DNA of 64,000 nt from Rhytidiadelphus loreus (Eukaryota > Streptophyta > Bryopsida > Hypnales > Hylocomiaceae), in assembly GCA_947034895.1 (NCBI GenBank), contig OX344761.1:82167839-82231838 (forward strand). Direction: 5' to 3'. Positions 12,401 to 23,800 of this stretch are shown here, piece after piece. The position numbers and the translations under genes were made by a program. The first letter of the stretch is position 1; each line of letters starts with the position of its first letter. The notes under the pieces are model-generated. The model saw only the letters and a list, made by a program, of their open reading frames with translations, was not told the origin of the DNA and searched no databases.

Positions 12401-14490
12401 CAACTCCGAACATTCACCACGGCTCACCTTAGTGGCGGTGGTTGGTACATTGATTGCCCCATTTCCTACACACATCCATCAGAGGTACAAATGCGACTGT
12501 CTTTAGGGGGACTTGGGACTATTGACATGGATGTGGACGAGTTTGCAGGGCTCAGTGATAAACAAAGAGAGAGGGCCATTGAAAGGAGGGATAGGAATGA
12601 TAGGAAGAAAGCAGCTCGGCTCCAAGTGGCTCTAGACAACAAAGAAAAAAAGGAGGCAGAGCGTGTGGCCAAATTGGCAGAGAAGGAGAAGGAGAAGGAA
12701 AAGGAGAAGGAGGAGAAGGCCAAAGCAAAAGGGAAGAAAAAGAACGAGGATGGAGACTTCGTTCCGGCATCATCAACTGTGGATCAAAACTCGCAGATGG
12801 AAGGGGATGTTCACATTGGCATGAAGAGGAAAACTGTGTTGCCAGATTTCAGTGAAGACGTTGTGACACAAGGAATACAAGTGATCGAAATTGGTGACGA
12901 TGACATTGTCACCTCGGAGGAGTTGGTGCTCAACGTCTCCATTGAAGAGGTTGTCGACAATGAGAAAAATGAGGGTTCCAATTGCTACACCGAAGTTATG
13001 ACTTTTCTGAAGAAGGTGAAATACCCGTTTTTTAATTCAGAGTTTGATCTTATTATTACTTAGTTGTACCTTCCTCTTGGGAATGACTTATCAACTGCCA
13101 TTTTGTATTTGTAGATGGCGGAAGGGAAGGCCAGGGTGTATGATGGAGTCCTGAATCGGTGGCCGGGATTCGACCTGATGCTCTTTGACTGCCAAGAGAA
13201 TCTACCAGTGCCGGGGGTGTCGACTCCAGCTTCTCACGTGCCTTACTGGAACTCCGACCCAGAGTACAACATGATCAATGAAGCATTTTTCTTTGCAGAA
13301 AAGCATTTGCAGGACCATGGTTGCATTGTGCTGTTCCATTCGTGGAGCGTGGACGCCAAAAGCACCATTGCAGGATTATGTGAAGGGTACCCCATCATGG
13401 TGATGAAGAAAGAATGGATGGGTATGAATCGGGTGCATTTGACTTCAGCCATAGACAAAACGAGCACGGTATGGATTTTTGATTCGTTAACAATGTATTT
13501 TGTACTTCTCATATTATAATTTTATTCGATTTTGTTATGAATTTATTTTTCTGATTCTTGCAAACTTTGAAGTTTGGCATCTCACTCTTGGTGAAAGACC
13601 TTGGGGAAAGAGGAAAATCCAAATTCTGTTTTAAACGCTCAGCAACAATGTTGAAGGCCAAAGTTGATCTCAAGCATGATGACTTGCTGATGAACTACAC
13701 CACCGAGGATTCCATGTTGATGAAAGACATGGATCGAATGCCATGGCGAGGGCCTCGAGAGAAGGACGCCCGCTTATTACGGCACATCATTGAAGGAACC
13801 ACCGACGAAGGAGACGTGGTTCTCGATTGCACAGCATCCACGGGTGAGTTTTGTTTTGAATATGTGTATGTTCCATCTATATGCCGTACACAAAATTATT
13901 GACGTAGTGATTTATTCTATTTTTTCCAGGAGCCTCTATAACGGCATGTCGGGCAACGGGGCGGCACATTGTGGCATTGGAGGCAGATAAGTCGATTTTT
14001 GCAGGCATCCTTCAGCTCATGAAGAAGACAATCCCTCCAATTGCGACACCTGTAGCTACCAATATGGCACCGGTTGTAGTTTCACAGGATCCGGACGCAA
14101 TGACTATAAAAGTGCGGAAGTTCGTTCGGCGAGATAGACCTAGTAAGTAAGTTTCTTTGTTTTTGAATTATTGCTTTGCATGGTACTGGTGTGGTTAGCT
14201 GAATCTAACATTTAATCATTTATGTTTGCAGCAGCGAAGGATTGATGGCGGATGCTGTGAAGAAGAGACGAAGACTTATCTTGAGTCCAGAGAAGTCATT
14301 TGATCTTCCAGTCTATGCAGAGCAGCTGGCATCGGCGTTTGCTGAGTTTGGTACTTCAAAGTCCAAAAGCCGTAAACCTTCATACGCTCTAAATGTCTTG
14401 CAGTTCATAGACGGATCAGCATCCGAGGGTAGGGAGACTTCTGATTCTTCTAGTGACAAGGATTCTACTACCGAGTCTACAGCAACATAG
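3403..14490 (+). CDS. ParB/sulfiredoxin-like domain fused to a DNA N6/N4-methyltransferase-like domain, 13 exons
   Basis: Exons placed by splice sites and frame: 3403-3708, 7362-7460, 9237-9633 (or 9654), 9949-10621, 10732-10923, 11069-11263, 11349-11564, 11691-11926, 12289-13015, 13115-13468, 13573-13843, 13930-14146, 14232-14490; about 1,380 codons. Exon 1 is basic (KSKSRRRSLYFS). Exon 3 ends near a SUMO-interaction-like motif (EVVIIHLSSDSE). Exons 4-6 hold a ParB-like domain: RIPLCRMV, then FFVCDGNHRL around residue 440, then MHVMHDIN. A Lys/Glu-rich helix (EKEKEKEKEE) and a second SIM-like motif (QVIEIGDDD) follow. Exons 10-12 form a methyltransferase fold in beta order: a motif-IV-position LFDCQENLP (about residue 1035), then motif I VVLDCTASTGAS and HIVALEAD (about 1214). 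All junctions are in phase except exon 4/5, which is off by one base, so the copy may be slightly damaged. The catalytic DPPY/SPPW signature is not intact. Exon linkage 1-3 to 4 is inferred from phase and order. Confidence 0.65.
5151..5312 (-). other. Short unidentified exon-like open frame in intron 1
   Basis: A 54-codon frame starts at ATG 5312 (MYEFDTDSIKLEYHF) and ends at a possible donor (AAG|GTATAC). The CACTA element is inserted four bases upstream of this ATG. I do not recognise the protein and see no second exon. It could be a captured gene fragment or chance. Confidence 0.25.
5673..6024. repeat. Long hairpin 1 inside the CACTA element
   Basis: About 170-bp arms meet near 5848. For example, ATCAGAGAGGGTAGTTATGA pairs with the complement around 5868-5890, and the outer ends both carry the ACTCTGAA/TTCAGAGT pair. 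The RNA would form a near-continuous duplex. Confidence 0.7.
6080..6424. repeat. Long hairpin 2 inside the CACTA element, related to hairpin 1
   Basis: A second inverted repeat with arms of about 160 bp meets near 6250. It shares motifs with hairpin 1, such as CCAAAAATCCGTTTG and the AGAGAGG centre, so the two hairpins look like a diverged tandem duplication. Confidence 0.65.
6494..6604 (+). mobile_element. tRNA-related SINE head or tRNA pseudogene
   Basis: Pol III box A (TGGCTTAGTGG, 6501-6511) and a perfect box B (GGTTCGAATCC, 6544-6554) lie at tRNA spacing. The T-arm (GGGGG/CCCCC) and anticodon arm fold well, with TTA in the anticodon position, but the acceptor stem does not pair. The tail runs into an AT-rich tract after 6605. 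It is nested in the CACTA element. Confidence 0.55.
7867..7942. repeat. About 75-bp imperfect palindrome, core GTCGGATCCGAC (member 2 of 6)
   Basis: The core lies at 7899-7910. Arms GGGGTGCCGC and its near complement GCGGGACCCC sit symmetrically around it. Intron 2. Confidence 0.6.
8167..8240. repeat. About 74-bp imperfect palindrome, core GTCAGATCCGAC (member 3 of 6)
   Basis: The core lies at 8198-8209, with one base changed from the perfect palindrome. The G-run and C-run arms are symmetric. This is part of the second duplicated block. Confidence 0.55.
8466..8537. repeat. About 72-bp imperfect palindrome, core TCGGATCCGA (member 4 of 6)
   Basis: The core lies at 8497-8506, with GGG near 8468 mirrored by CCC near 8533. 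GGGTGACC on the left is echoed by GGTTGACCC on the right. Intron 2. Confidence 0.5.
8838..8911. repeat. About 74-bp palindrome, core GTCGGATCCGAC (member 5 of 6)
   Basis: The core lies at 8869-8880. A run of six G at 8839-8844 is mirrored by six C at 8906-8911. The arms between are only weakly complementary. Intron 2. Confidence 0.55.
12059..12132. repeat. 74-bp imperfect palindrome, core GTCGGATCCGAC (member 6 of 6, best preserved)
   Basis: The core lies at 12090-12101. The left arm GGGGAGTCCCTAACG matches the complement of CGTAAGGGACCCCC on the right, and most of the 31-bp arms pair. It sits in the intron between exons 8 and 9. Confidence 0.7.
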
Positions 14491-15600
14491 ATTCATGAGA
14501 TCGACGAGTCTTATGAGTCAAAACATTATGTATTGATTTTCATGATGATTGGATTTGTGTGTTTTATGGCTACATATTGTATGATTGAATTAACTTGACT
14601 CCCCTGCATTCCAGGTATTGTCTAGTACTTGAATATGATCCACGGGAACTTTAATGCTAGAAAACTAAAAGGAAGAATCAAATAAATGTACACCAATTCA
14701 AATGCTCGAACATAAAAAATTAAGTTGAAGTAGAAAAATATATTCTCACTAAGTGAAGTGTGTACCCCCCTTAAATGTAGTGTAAGCTAGAACTCGAGTC
14801 CCAACCTGCAAAGTAGAATATCCAGAAGTGAAGGGACTAAACAAAAGATCACCCTAAACCCAAAATGAAATCTTTTTTTGAAACATAGTGTTTGACAATT
14901 AGAAAGAATTTTATGTAACCAAAGTGATGCTTCTAAAATATTAGTACCCTTAACAAATTATCCCCTTATACAAACCCTATAACCTCTACCTCAGTAATTA
15001 GGGTGTCCTAAAAAAATTAACATAAGCTGTGAGAACGACAAATATATATTCATGCTATTCCTTATACAGGTGTTTGCAAAAAAAATGGGGTGGAAAGAAG
15101 TTACTTTATCAATAGTCTTTTAGAGCAAGATGGGGTGTGAGATGAAAAGATCATTTCAAAACAATTACCGTACCATACGGAAACATCGAATGTAAAAAAG
15201 CTAAATCCTTACTTATACCCCTAAATAAATTCAATACAAAAAAGGAGTAAGAGAAAGCAAATAATGTTTACACCATCCAAAAAGCCTTTATGAACGGAAT
15301 ACAAAATTTATTCACACCATCATGTGAGCGTTTAAGATAATAAAAGAGGGTGTCAAAAGAAAACTAAATCAATACAAACCAATCCATGTATTTATAAGAA
15401 ATATTAGACTATCCCTTAAAAGGAATACTCCACTAGAAGTGTCTTATTGAGAAGAATACAATATGAGCAAGTGACGCTTGGGCAATTCCTAAATAGGCAA
15501 GGAGTCCTTAAAGCAAATGCAAATGTTGAAGCGTGTTTTTTTTCTTCAATTCATAAGTCACCTAAAACTGGAAAGAATAGTGAGCTAACCATTCATTGAA
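14491..15600. other. AT-rich downstream region, no gene seen
   Basis: This follows the TAG stop of the methyltransferase gene. I see no long frame, RNA gene or clear repeat. Confidence 0.4.
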
Positions 15601-17449
15601 ATGCAAATTCACTACATGCACGGTCATAGGTACATCCACGGTCATGGGATCCTCACTAATTTTTCCAAATTTTTTTTTCATGCTCACAAGCTTACAAGCT
15701 CACAAGCTCACGCTTTCAAGCTCGCACGCTAGCAACCCTGATTAGGGAACTAGAGAGAACCAAGGTAGATTTGATTGAAAAGGCAAAAGATCTTGACAAC
15801 ACTCTAGCCTTGAAAGAGAAAGTTGAAAAAGTACATATTTAATATGTTCCCTACTATTTAAAATTCTATAATATATATAATTAAATATGAAAAAATAATT
15901 ATATGTTTGGATAATTTTGTTTGGTCAATGGTAAGGTAAATTCTCTGAATTGTGGACCTTCTCTAGTAGAAATCATATTTTTGCCTAAAATGTACATAAT
16001 GTGAGCATAAGATTCTAGGGTTGGATTTAGGTACACATATAATTAGTGTTTGGGATTCTCTTAAAATTTTATTCACATAGTCATTAAAAAATAAGAACTT
16101 TCTTCAAAATTCTTTTTGAAGATTTTTTGATGCATATACTTTACAATTGTCATGCTCCAAAAAAAATTCTATTCAAGCCTTGGGACAAACTAGAAGCATG
16201 AAACATAAGTATTGCAATCAATAGCTACGCTTGTTGTAACATTTAAACTATCATATCACTAGGTTGATGCCCTTCAATAAATTCATACTTGTCTTTTAGT
16301 ATAGCTATTGAGTATTGAGAATCTAATATTTTGGTTTGTATTGTGCAGGAACTAGCAGAATACAAAAGAACAATGCAAATTGAGGTGAAAGCATCCTACT
16401 TTGTATTGCCTTGTGGACATTGGATTCTTGATTCACATTAGATTAAGAAAGGGATTAGAGTTCTTATTGAGAGTAAGTATCTTCTTGCCTTGTGAAAATG
16501 TGGTAAGGACACTTCTCATTGAATTTTGAAGTCAATGTCTATTTGGCTAGCATTTCACATCTTTCTCAATTCGCTCCAACCTTTTGTTGGCTTCAAACCT
16601 TTCATAAGATTGGTCCTTTGACTACTTAGAACTGATTATGATTCTTTGGATTTGGGTAACCATAGTGCCCATTCTCCCAATTTTTATATAAAGATACATC
16701 AAAAGTATATTAGTTGAAAAATGTAGCAAGAGAATATAATGTAAGCAAGGTTGCATATGAGTGGTCAACTTCTTTGATAATCATTGTGCTTTATGCCATT
16801 AATAAGGCGTGGGTGGGTTCATGGAATTTTTTGTAGTTTAAGCAAATGGTGGATTTATAGAGACTTATTAATGTGGAATCGATTGTAGCTAGGAAAGGAG
16901 AAGATGAGAAGGCAACGAGAATCAACAGAGTTGAAAGAAAACTTTCAAAATGAAATTCTAATGACAACTCAACAACACGTGGATAGAGAGATAGAATTGC
17001 AAGATTTTTGTCAAAGAGAAAAGGATGCATGCTGAAAAACCATTGAGGTACATAAGATACTCTATAGAACTACATTCTTCACATCATTTTGCATTTTTTT
17101 AAACTATAAATTTGGTCTTGATTTCCTTTATTTTATCAAGTGTCAAAAAGTAATAAACTCATCCAAATTTTGAATTTGAGCTAGCAAGGTATTTTTTATT
17201 ACAAAGTACAATACATCTATCATTATACAAAATTGAAGTTCTCAACCTTTTGTAAAATATGGTAGGCATACCAAAATTAACACTAATCTTAAAACCAACA
17301 CTACATAATACGTTCATACATTTATGGCCTCAAATATATGATAGGTGTATAAAGTGTTGGTTTAGAGTATTTATACCTCAATGTATACAGGGAACTAAGA
17401 ATCTTAGGACCAATTTCTTCTAATGCATAGATTTGTTTGATTCTTTAAC

Positions 17450-18367
17450 CCCTAAAGGACCATGGCCATTCTTCTATCAAAATCTACTCAAAACTGCCAT
17501 TTTTGCTGCATTCATCCAAAAACACAAAAAAAAATATTTTTTTTAGAATCTAACCATAGGATCTTGTGCTTTACTAGTCTAGTATCATGTGGTAAAAATT
17601 TAATGGAGTTTGACCGTACAAATTGGAAGATACTAGCATTCAAAGTTGAAAAAAGAAAGTTTTTTTGAACACTAGCCTTCAGTTTCAGATGACTTTGAAT
17701 GCCATTTGTGGAAAAAATTTACACCATGGACCTTGAATTAAAAAAATTTTGTGTTGAAGAATTGAGTTGAGGGTCTAGATTTTCTTTTTTAAATACGATT
17801 GATTTTCATTCTTTAAAAAATTGTTCAATAGAGGTAGGTCTAAGATTGAAAGAAAAACTAAATCGTTAATAGCTCTAAAATGGGATTGAAATGCAATAAT
17901 CTCAACGGTGAGATTGTTTTAAATAGAAAATTTAACCTTGTCAAACAATTTTTGTTGAAAAATTGTGAAAATTGCATTCAGAATTGAATCCTATAAGTTA
18001 TTTTTTCAAGAAGATGTTCAAATTGCCCAAAAAACAAGATTGTTCATAACTTTCACATTACTAATCCAAATGGAATGAATCAAAGCTTCACATGTAGAAA
18101 AAAATATGATCTTTAATAAGAAAAAAATTAAAAAATTAATTTCAAATTTTTGTAGATTTATTTTTCTGCCCGGTGACGTGAAAATTATGTTTAAGATGCC
18201 ATAACTTTTGCTCATGGGCACCAATTGAAATAAAATTTATATTCCCATGAAGCTCATTAGTTTTCCTGTCTTTTGAGAAAGTTTCAAAAAAATTCACTAA
18301 AAATTGAGATCATATGAACTTGCCCGAAATCCATTTTGTCCCCGAGGGGACAATGGTCCTTTAGGGG
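17450..18367. mobile_element. piggyBac-like non-autonomous element (TTAA target)
   Basis: Inverted ends CCCCTAAAGGACCA/TGGTCCTTTAGGGG are flanked on both sides by TTAA (17446-17449, 18368-18371). TTAA targets and CCC-initial ends are features of piggyBac elements. It is 918 bp with no coding capacity. Related copies or fragments occur at about 30395-31278, 35400-36290, 38010-38610, 47590-47830 and 58870-60010. Confidence 0.65.
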
Positions 18368-18477
18368 TTAATGAATTCTCAAAACGGGATTCCATTTCAA
18401 AAATGGAAGTTGGCACGGGCATTGCAATAGAAAGTTATGGAGTATAAATACCTACTCAAGCACATGACTATTGACTA

Positions 18478-18932
18478 CTACACTAAAGATGATATTTAGT
18501 GTTGAGTGACATTTAGTGTTTTTACCCCCCTACTAGCTACAACACTAAATCTGAACTTGTCCACAATTAGTGTTAGACTTGAATGTGCCGGCTGCAAACT
18601 TCAGAGCCTTGTAACTTTTGCATTCCTTCTTCAAATAAGGAAAATGAGATGTTTTTCGGCATTTACAATTTTTGTAGATGCCGAAAAACATCTCATTTTC
18701 CTTATTTGAAGAATTTTTGCAAAAGTTACAAGGCTCTGAAGTTTGCAGCCGGCTAGCCCTAATCGGTCCGATTCTGTCGGTGAACAGTGATATTCCGTCC
18801 GATATGACAACTCTAGTTCACATTTAGTGTTTGAATTGACATTTAATGTTACTTACTTTCATAGGGTAATTGGCTTTTAGTGTATGCCTTCGTATTTAGT
18901 GTACAAGACACTAAATATCATCTTTAGTGTAG
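18478..18932. mobile_element. 455-bp MITE with about 26-bp inverted ends
   Basis: The ends CTACACTAAAGATGATATTT and the complement at 18913-18932 match. A TA dinucleotide flanks both sides, which suggests a Tc1/mariner-like or related MITE. Short ATTTAGTGT motifs are scattered inside. A long hairpin fills its centre. Confidence 0.65.
18587..18753. repeat. Near-perfect hairpin of about 75-bp arms
   Basis: The left arm starts GCCGGCTGCAAACTTCAGAG and the right arm ends with its complement at 18753. The loop is about 15 bases around 18670. The arms differ by only a few bases, so the transcript would make a long duplex resembling a young miRNA or siRNA precursor. Confidence 0.75.
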
Positions 18933-19785
18933 TAATTAGAACTTAGTGTCTTTCAAGATTATTAGATATCATTGCCTATCTATATATTTATGTCTTGATT
19001 ATTAGTGCTCTACAAAGTTTTTTGTACTAATTTCATTCATTTGTAGTCCAATTCATATTTCATTATTGATCGTAGGACATGATGATGCTTCACACAGAGG
19101 AAGTCAAGAAATTGAAGGTATTGAGGTGCTATGACCAATGGTGATTCTTGAAGAAAATCTCTCTATCAATGTATATGGTACATTCAAGTAAACTTTTTTG
19201 AGAGGACAAAAATGAATGTTTAATTTGAATGTCATTACTATAAATGATGCTAAATTGTATTCATTAAGTCAAATTCACTTTCATTGATGCTATTTTTGGT
19301 AGACAAATAGAATTTTCATTTAAGTAGGACAAAGGGGATGATGATCCCATGTTTCTAAAAAGAAGATTTGAGTCTAAAGAAAGAAACATATGTACTCATA
19401 TAGCAATAAAAGATAATCCTATTAATATACTAGACTTACTAGATTTACTTGGAGATAGCATGTATTTCTCATCAATTAAAATGCTCGTTATTTGGTTTAA
19501 AGTATTGGTCTACATATGAACAAGCCTTTAAATACTTTGAACAAAAACTCTTCTAGTCAAATTTTTTTTGCCTTTGTTAGACAACGACGCTAGTTTGTGA
19601 GCTTAAAAGCGTGAGCTTTGGAGCTATGAGCGTATATTTTGTGAGCCCAAGGATGTTTTTTGAAATTGTTGCAAATTTTAGGCTCCTATAAAAAAATTTC
19701 CCATCTCCTAAAAAATTATGCGGCAATTCATTGATCTACCAAAAAAATTTGGGGCCCTAAAACCATGGACCTATTACCACGGATT

Positions 19786-20848
19786 TGTCTCGGGGCCCCT
19801 TTGTAGGGGTTAGGGTTGGGTTCACACTTTGACTTCCTTACTTAAGCCATGTAAACGGTTGACTTCAAGATGGAAACTTTGACCTTGAAATATCCCATAA
19901 CCATTGTCAAATACAACATGAGATCATATAAGAGGATTTGCATGGAATAACTTGACATCTGAAATTTGGGAAGCAATTGACTAACACACACCATTGTGCA
20001 AGACCATTTCTTTTCAAATTTAAGATTTTGCCAAGTTGTTGAATTGAAACTGGAATTTTTGAAATTCATTTATCAATTTTATGGTGTCAGGACTTAGGGT
20101 CTTCTTTATGAATATAATTTCAGAATATGAAAGGGCTACACGTCATTTTATGAATGGCCACGGGTGACGTGGATCCCTAATTATATGACGTGGCAACTTC
20201 ATTTGTTGACCTAAAGAAGTTTTTTTTTGTGGCATTGTGTTCAAGGTTAATTCCCGTGGCCTTAAAAGAAAGGGCCAAAATTAACCAAAAGTGGGTGAAC
20301 ATCAATATCATATTTGTTAATTTTTGGTGTATAAAACATTAGTCTCAATTGTACTCTCGCCACCGAGATGCATATTGAACGGTCAAGTTCTATGTGAATA
20401 ATCTCAAGTCATAGGCTTGGGCTCAGAAAATAAAAAAAAATTAAAAATCATATACATATAAAGATATATATTATTCATGATCAAATATTCTGTTTTGGCT
20501 GCAGAAGACAACAACTTGAACTGTCCTCTCGTTACCGAGACGACTATAAAGGGAAAACATCTCTGGAAAACAATAAAAAACTTCAGATCTAAAAAGGAAG
20601 GGAAAAAAAATTGAATTTTTTTTTTGGTCAGGGAGAAAATTCACGTTAACATTCACAGTTTCATGGCATGATTAGAAAGTTCTTCCTGATAAAAAGGCAT
20701 TGTATATACTATATTTAGTATTCACATTGGACTTGGGAAAACAAATATTGCGAGAACAACATGGAGTATATTTAAATAAAACGGATAAATGTATCAGTTC
20801 AACATTAAAGTCTATGCTGAAGCCGTTCTACATAGTTGTAGTAAACAA
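19786..20848. other. AT-rich spacer, no gene seen
   Basis: No frame with recognisable content. It lies downstream of the minus-strand transposase copy 2. Confidence 0.35.
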
Positions 20849-23800
20849 CTACTCACGAATTCTAATCATTCCTGCCTTTTCAAGAAGTTTCATCACTTCA
20901 TCCATACTGAGGCTTGGGGCATGGATGAACTTATCGATCTTACAGTCAACCTTGCATAGGTATCTAAAAATATAATATAGATGTTTGCAATTAACGTATT
21001 TGCCTCGCTTACCAATGGATGCAGACACCATACCACTAAAATAAAGACAAGTGCACGATGGGAAATTAGAAAGGGTGATCCGATACACCTTGTGCTCAGG
21101 TTCGATGCCTGATTGGAGAGTGATGATAGCTCCAAGGCCTGGGTATGGCAAGATGTTTACTCCAAGAATGTTTCCGGTAACATTTCGGGCACTCTCCCAT
21201 TGGTTACGGTGCTCATCTATAGGAGCCTTTTCATTTCTGCGAATGCTTTTGCCATTGCGAATACACGGAGGCTTGTCTGCATGAGATGGTCTTGCGTAGT
21301 TCCATTCAACAACCTCAAATAGTTTTGAGGATGTGAAGAGTCATCGAGGAGATAAGGATTGTCTTTCTTGGAGGCGAAACCCGGCTTCTTCAAACAAAAT
21401 GATCTCATCAGAAGTAAGGGCAGTACCGATCATCACTGGCCAGAACTTAGGGATTTCCGGTCGAGACAAAATATGAGACCTCCTCGGATCCATCACACAG
21501 CGCTTGATATCGTCTGGACAAAACCAGAACTCATCTATCTCCACCCTTGTACCTTTGTACTCGTGCTTCTGCCCTTTATACAGCGGAGCAGCAGTAGCTT
21601 TAGACCCTCGGACAATGTTCATCTTGCACTTCAACTCCGTCTTAGACTGATTGGCATGGCACTTCCTCTTGGATTTTACAGAGATGCGGGCTATGTGCCA
21701 AAGCGAAGTGTCACAGTCTGTCTCGAGCACGTGCTTGACATGAGGCATCCGGGTGGTATCGTCTTGCACATCACAGACAGAAACATCCGTAGATTTTCTA
21801 TGCACTCGCGGGTGTGAGTAATTAATCTTGTCAGGACGATGCGAATCTCCTTCAGATCCAATAGGTACATCCAGCGCCCGCTTGGTTGATCCGAACACTT
21901 CTTCCCCTTCTAAGTGAGGAACTCGTGTACAAACTGCCTCCGCCCCTGGCATACTACATAAAGCATCGGTAATTTGTTTGCCGTCCATAGATGCAACGGC
22001 CCTCTTCAACTTTAAGTCTGCTCGAGATGGTCCATGCCCAAATCGCCCACCATTGAGATACACCTGATAGTTGGTCATTTGCATAAAAGCACGAACCCAA
22101 TCGTCACATGTTGCGACATACAGATCTATCCCACGCTTGCCAGACATTTGTAGCCACTTGTTGTGAACAGTCTCGGATAGGTTGCAAGACGGAATGTCCG
22201 CCAATTCTTTGATTGATAAATCCTACAAGAATGAAATTTGGTAAATTAGACTTCAAGAATCATTAAACAGATGAAAAGAAGAAAAGCATTTTCAAGGACA
22301 ATAAACTCAGAGGAAGAAAAAACAAAGACTCACTATTTCCATGAAGCCACCCCACTGGCGATATCTGAAGTGCCAAAATGCTAGCCAAAGCTCAAGCTCC
22401 TTCAGAGATTCAGCAGATGCAGCACTAGATGAATACCACCATGCCTTGATTTGAAGGTACATGTTCTCCGCTTCTTCCAGGGTCTTCACGTCTTTGTAGT
22501 CCCTACAAAGCTTCACATGTTGACATTGCAATTCACGCTTAATTAGTCGCTCTGTGTGTTGCTTCATCGACGTAGCCCAGTGAAAGAGGCATGTGCGCTC
22601 CTTGTCAATCATCTTCACAGAAGCATCGCCTGATCCATAAACAATGCGGACAGCATTCCAGTTGGCTTGGGCACTGTCCGCCATGAAGCCTTTAAAATTC
22701 AGATTCAACAAGCCATTCTTCTCCATTACCCTATTCAGACACCTCCACATAATGACTTGCCCTTCAGTATCTTCCGACTGCATGTTACAGACTGCAATTG
22801 TCATCACTTTGCAGAAGATAGGGTCATATACGTGACAGGCGATGGTGGTCCACCCTTTCACCCTTTTCACATGGTCAAACATCAACCACGAATTTGACAA
22901 ATCTCCCCCTGGTTGCATCCTCTTCACGAGATCAACGCTGCTACCAGGTCCATCCACAAGCATTTTAAAAAGGTACACTTTATCTCGACCTTGACCAGGA
23001 AACACACTATCATGAATAAACTCAATCTTAGCTTGCTTTTTCATTGCAAGTATGCGGTCAATTTCCCCTCCTCCGACTCTAGAACTACAAAAAGAGGCAA
23101 TAATATTTCTAACGTTTGGAGAACTGAGGACTTGAAATTTATCCATAACTGCTTCAAGAGCCTTTCCATGAAGCATTTCCTTTGGACCTTCGCCCGAGTG
23201 CACTAAGAATGTGTCTAAAAACTCCTTGCTAGCAGCTAGAGCAATGGACGATGTTTTAGCAGTAGGGGTCTTGCATACTTCTTTTGCAATGAGCTGTGAA
23301 ATGGTATCCACAGAATCTCGACATAGACCATCTGCCACTGGGTGGTTGTGAGATCCTAGATGGATGCAGGCTCGTGTCATTTGGTTGGGACCTACAACGT
23401 AGTAAATTCTACCGTCGTAGAAATTGATACAAGTAGGTGAAACCTTGCACACCTTGCAGACAACAGTTGAGTCCTTAGGTGAACTCGATCCTACATGGAA
23501 TGGAGTGTTTGTGTTACCTAACCACTCTGTCTCGTTTCTATGAGAGCATCTTTTCAGGTAATCGCAAGAAGGGTTAAGGCATGCCAAATGACCAACACAA
23601 GATGCTTTTCAAAACTTTAGCCCAAAATCATTGTGGATATTTGAGGTCATAGTACGGCACCATAAATGACCGTCGTAACGTTTATCCATGCCCCCATTGT
23701 CTTAGAAGAACTAGAAGAAGTCGAGGAACGACATGGTGGGAGCTCAAAGACAATGTCACCATCAAAACTAGTCGGAAGAAATTGGACTTTCTGGTAATCG

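Larger units (their letters stand above)
15605..19785. mobile_element. Probable Pack-type DNA element with captured coiled-coil exons (ends uncertain)
   Basis: The two ends carry loosely inverted sequence: CACGGTCATAGGT near 15618 versus ACCTATTACCACGG near 19768. Subterminal repeats are inverted in sense (CACAAGCTCACGC near 15700, AAGCGTGAGCTT near 19600). Inside are plus-strand exon-like pieces with splice signals: about 15736-15833, 16350-16385, 16871-17034 and 19076-19117. They encode charged helical peptides such as LERTKVDLIEKAKDLDN, ELAEYKRTMQIE and RRQRESTELKENFQNE. This suggests exons of a coiled-coil protein taken up by an element. No transposase is present, and exact termini and target duplication were not resolved. 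Confidence 0.4.

Noticed and set aside
21359..21817. Plus-strand frame of 152 residues.
   Set aside because: Antisense shadow of the transposase exon.
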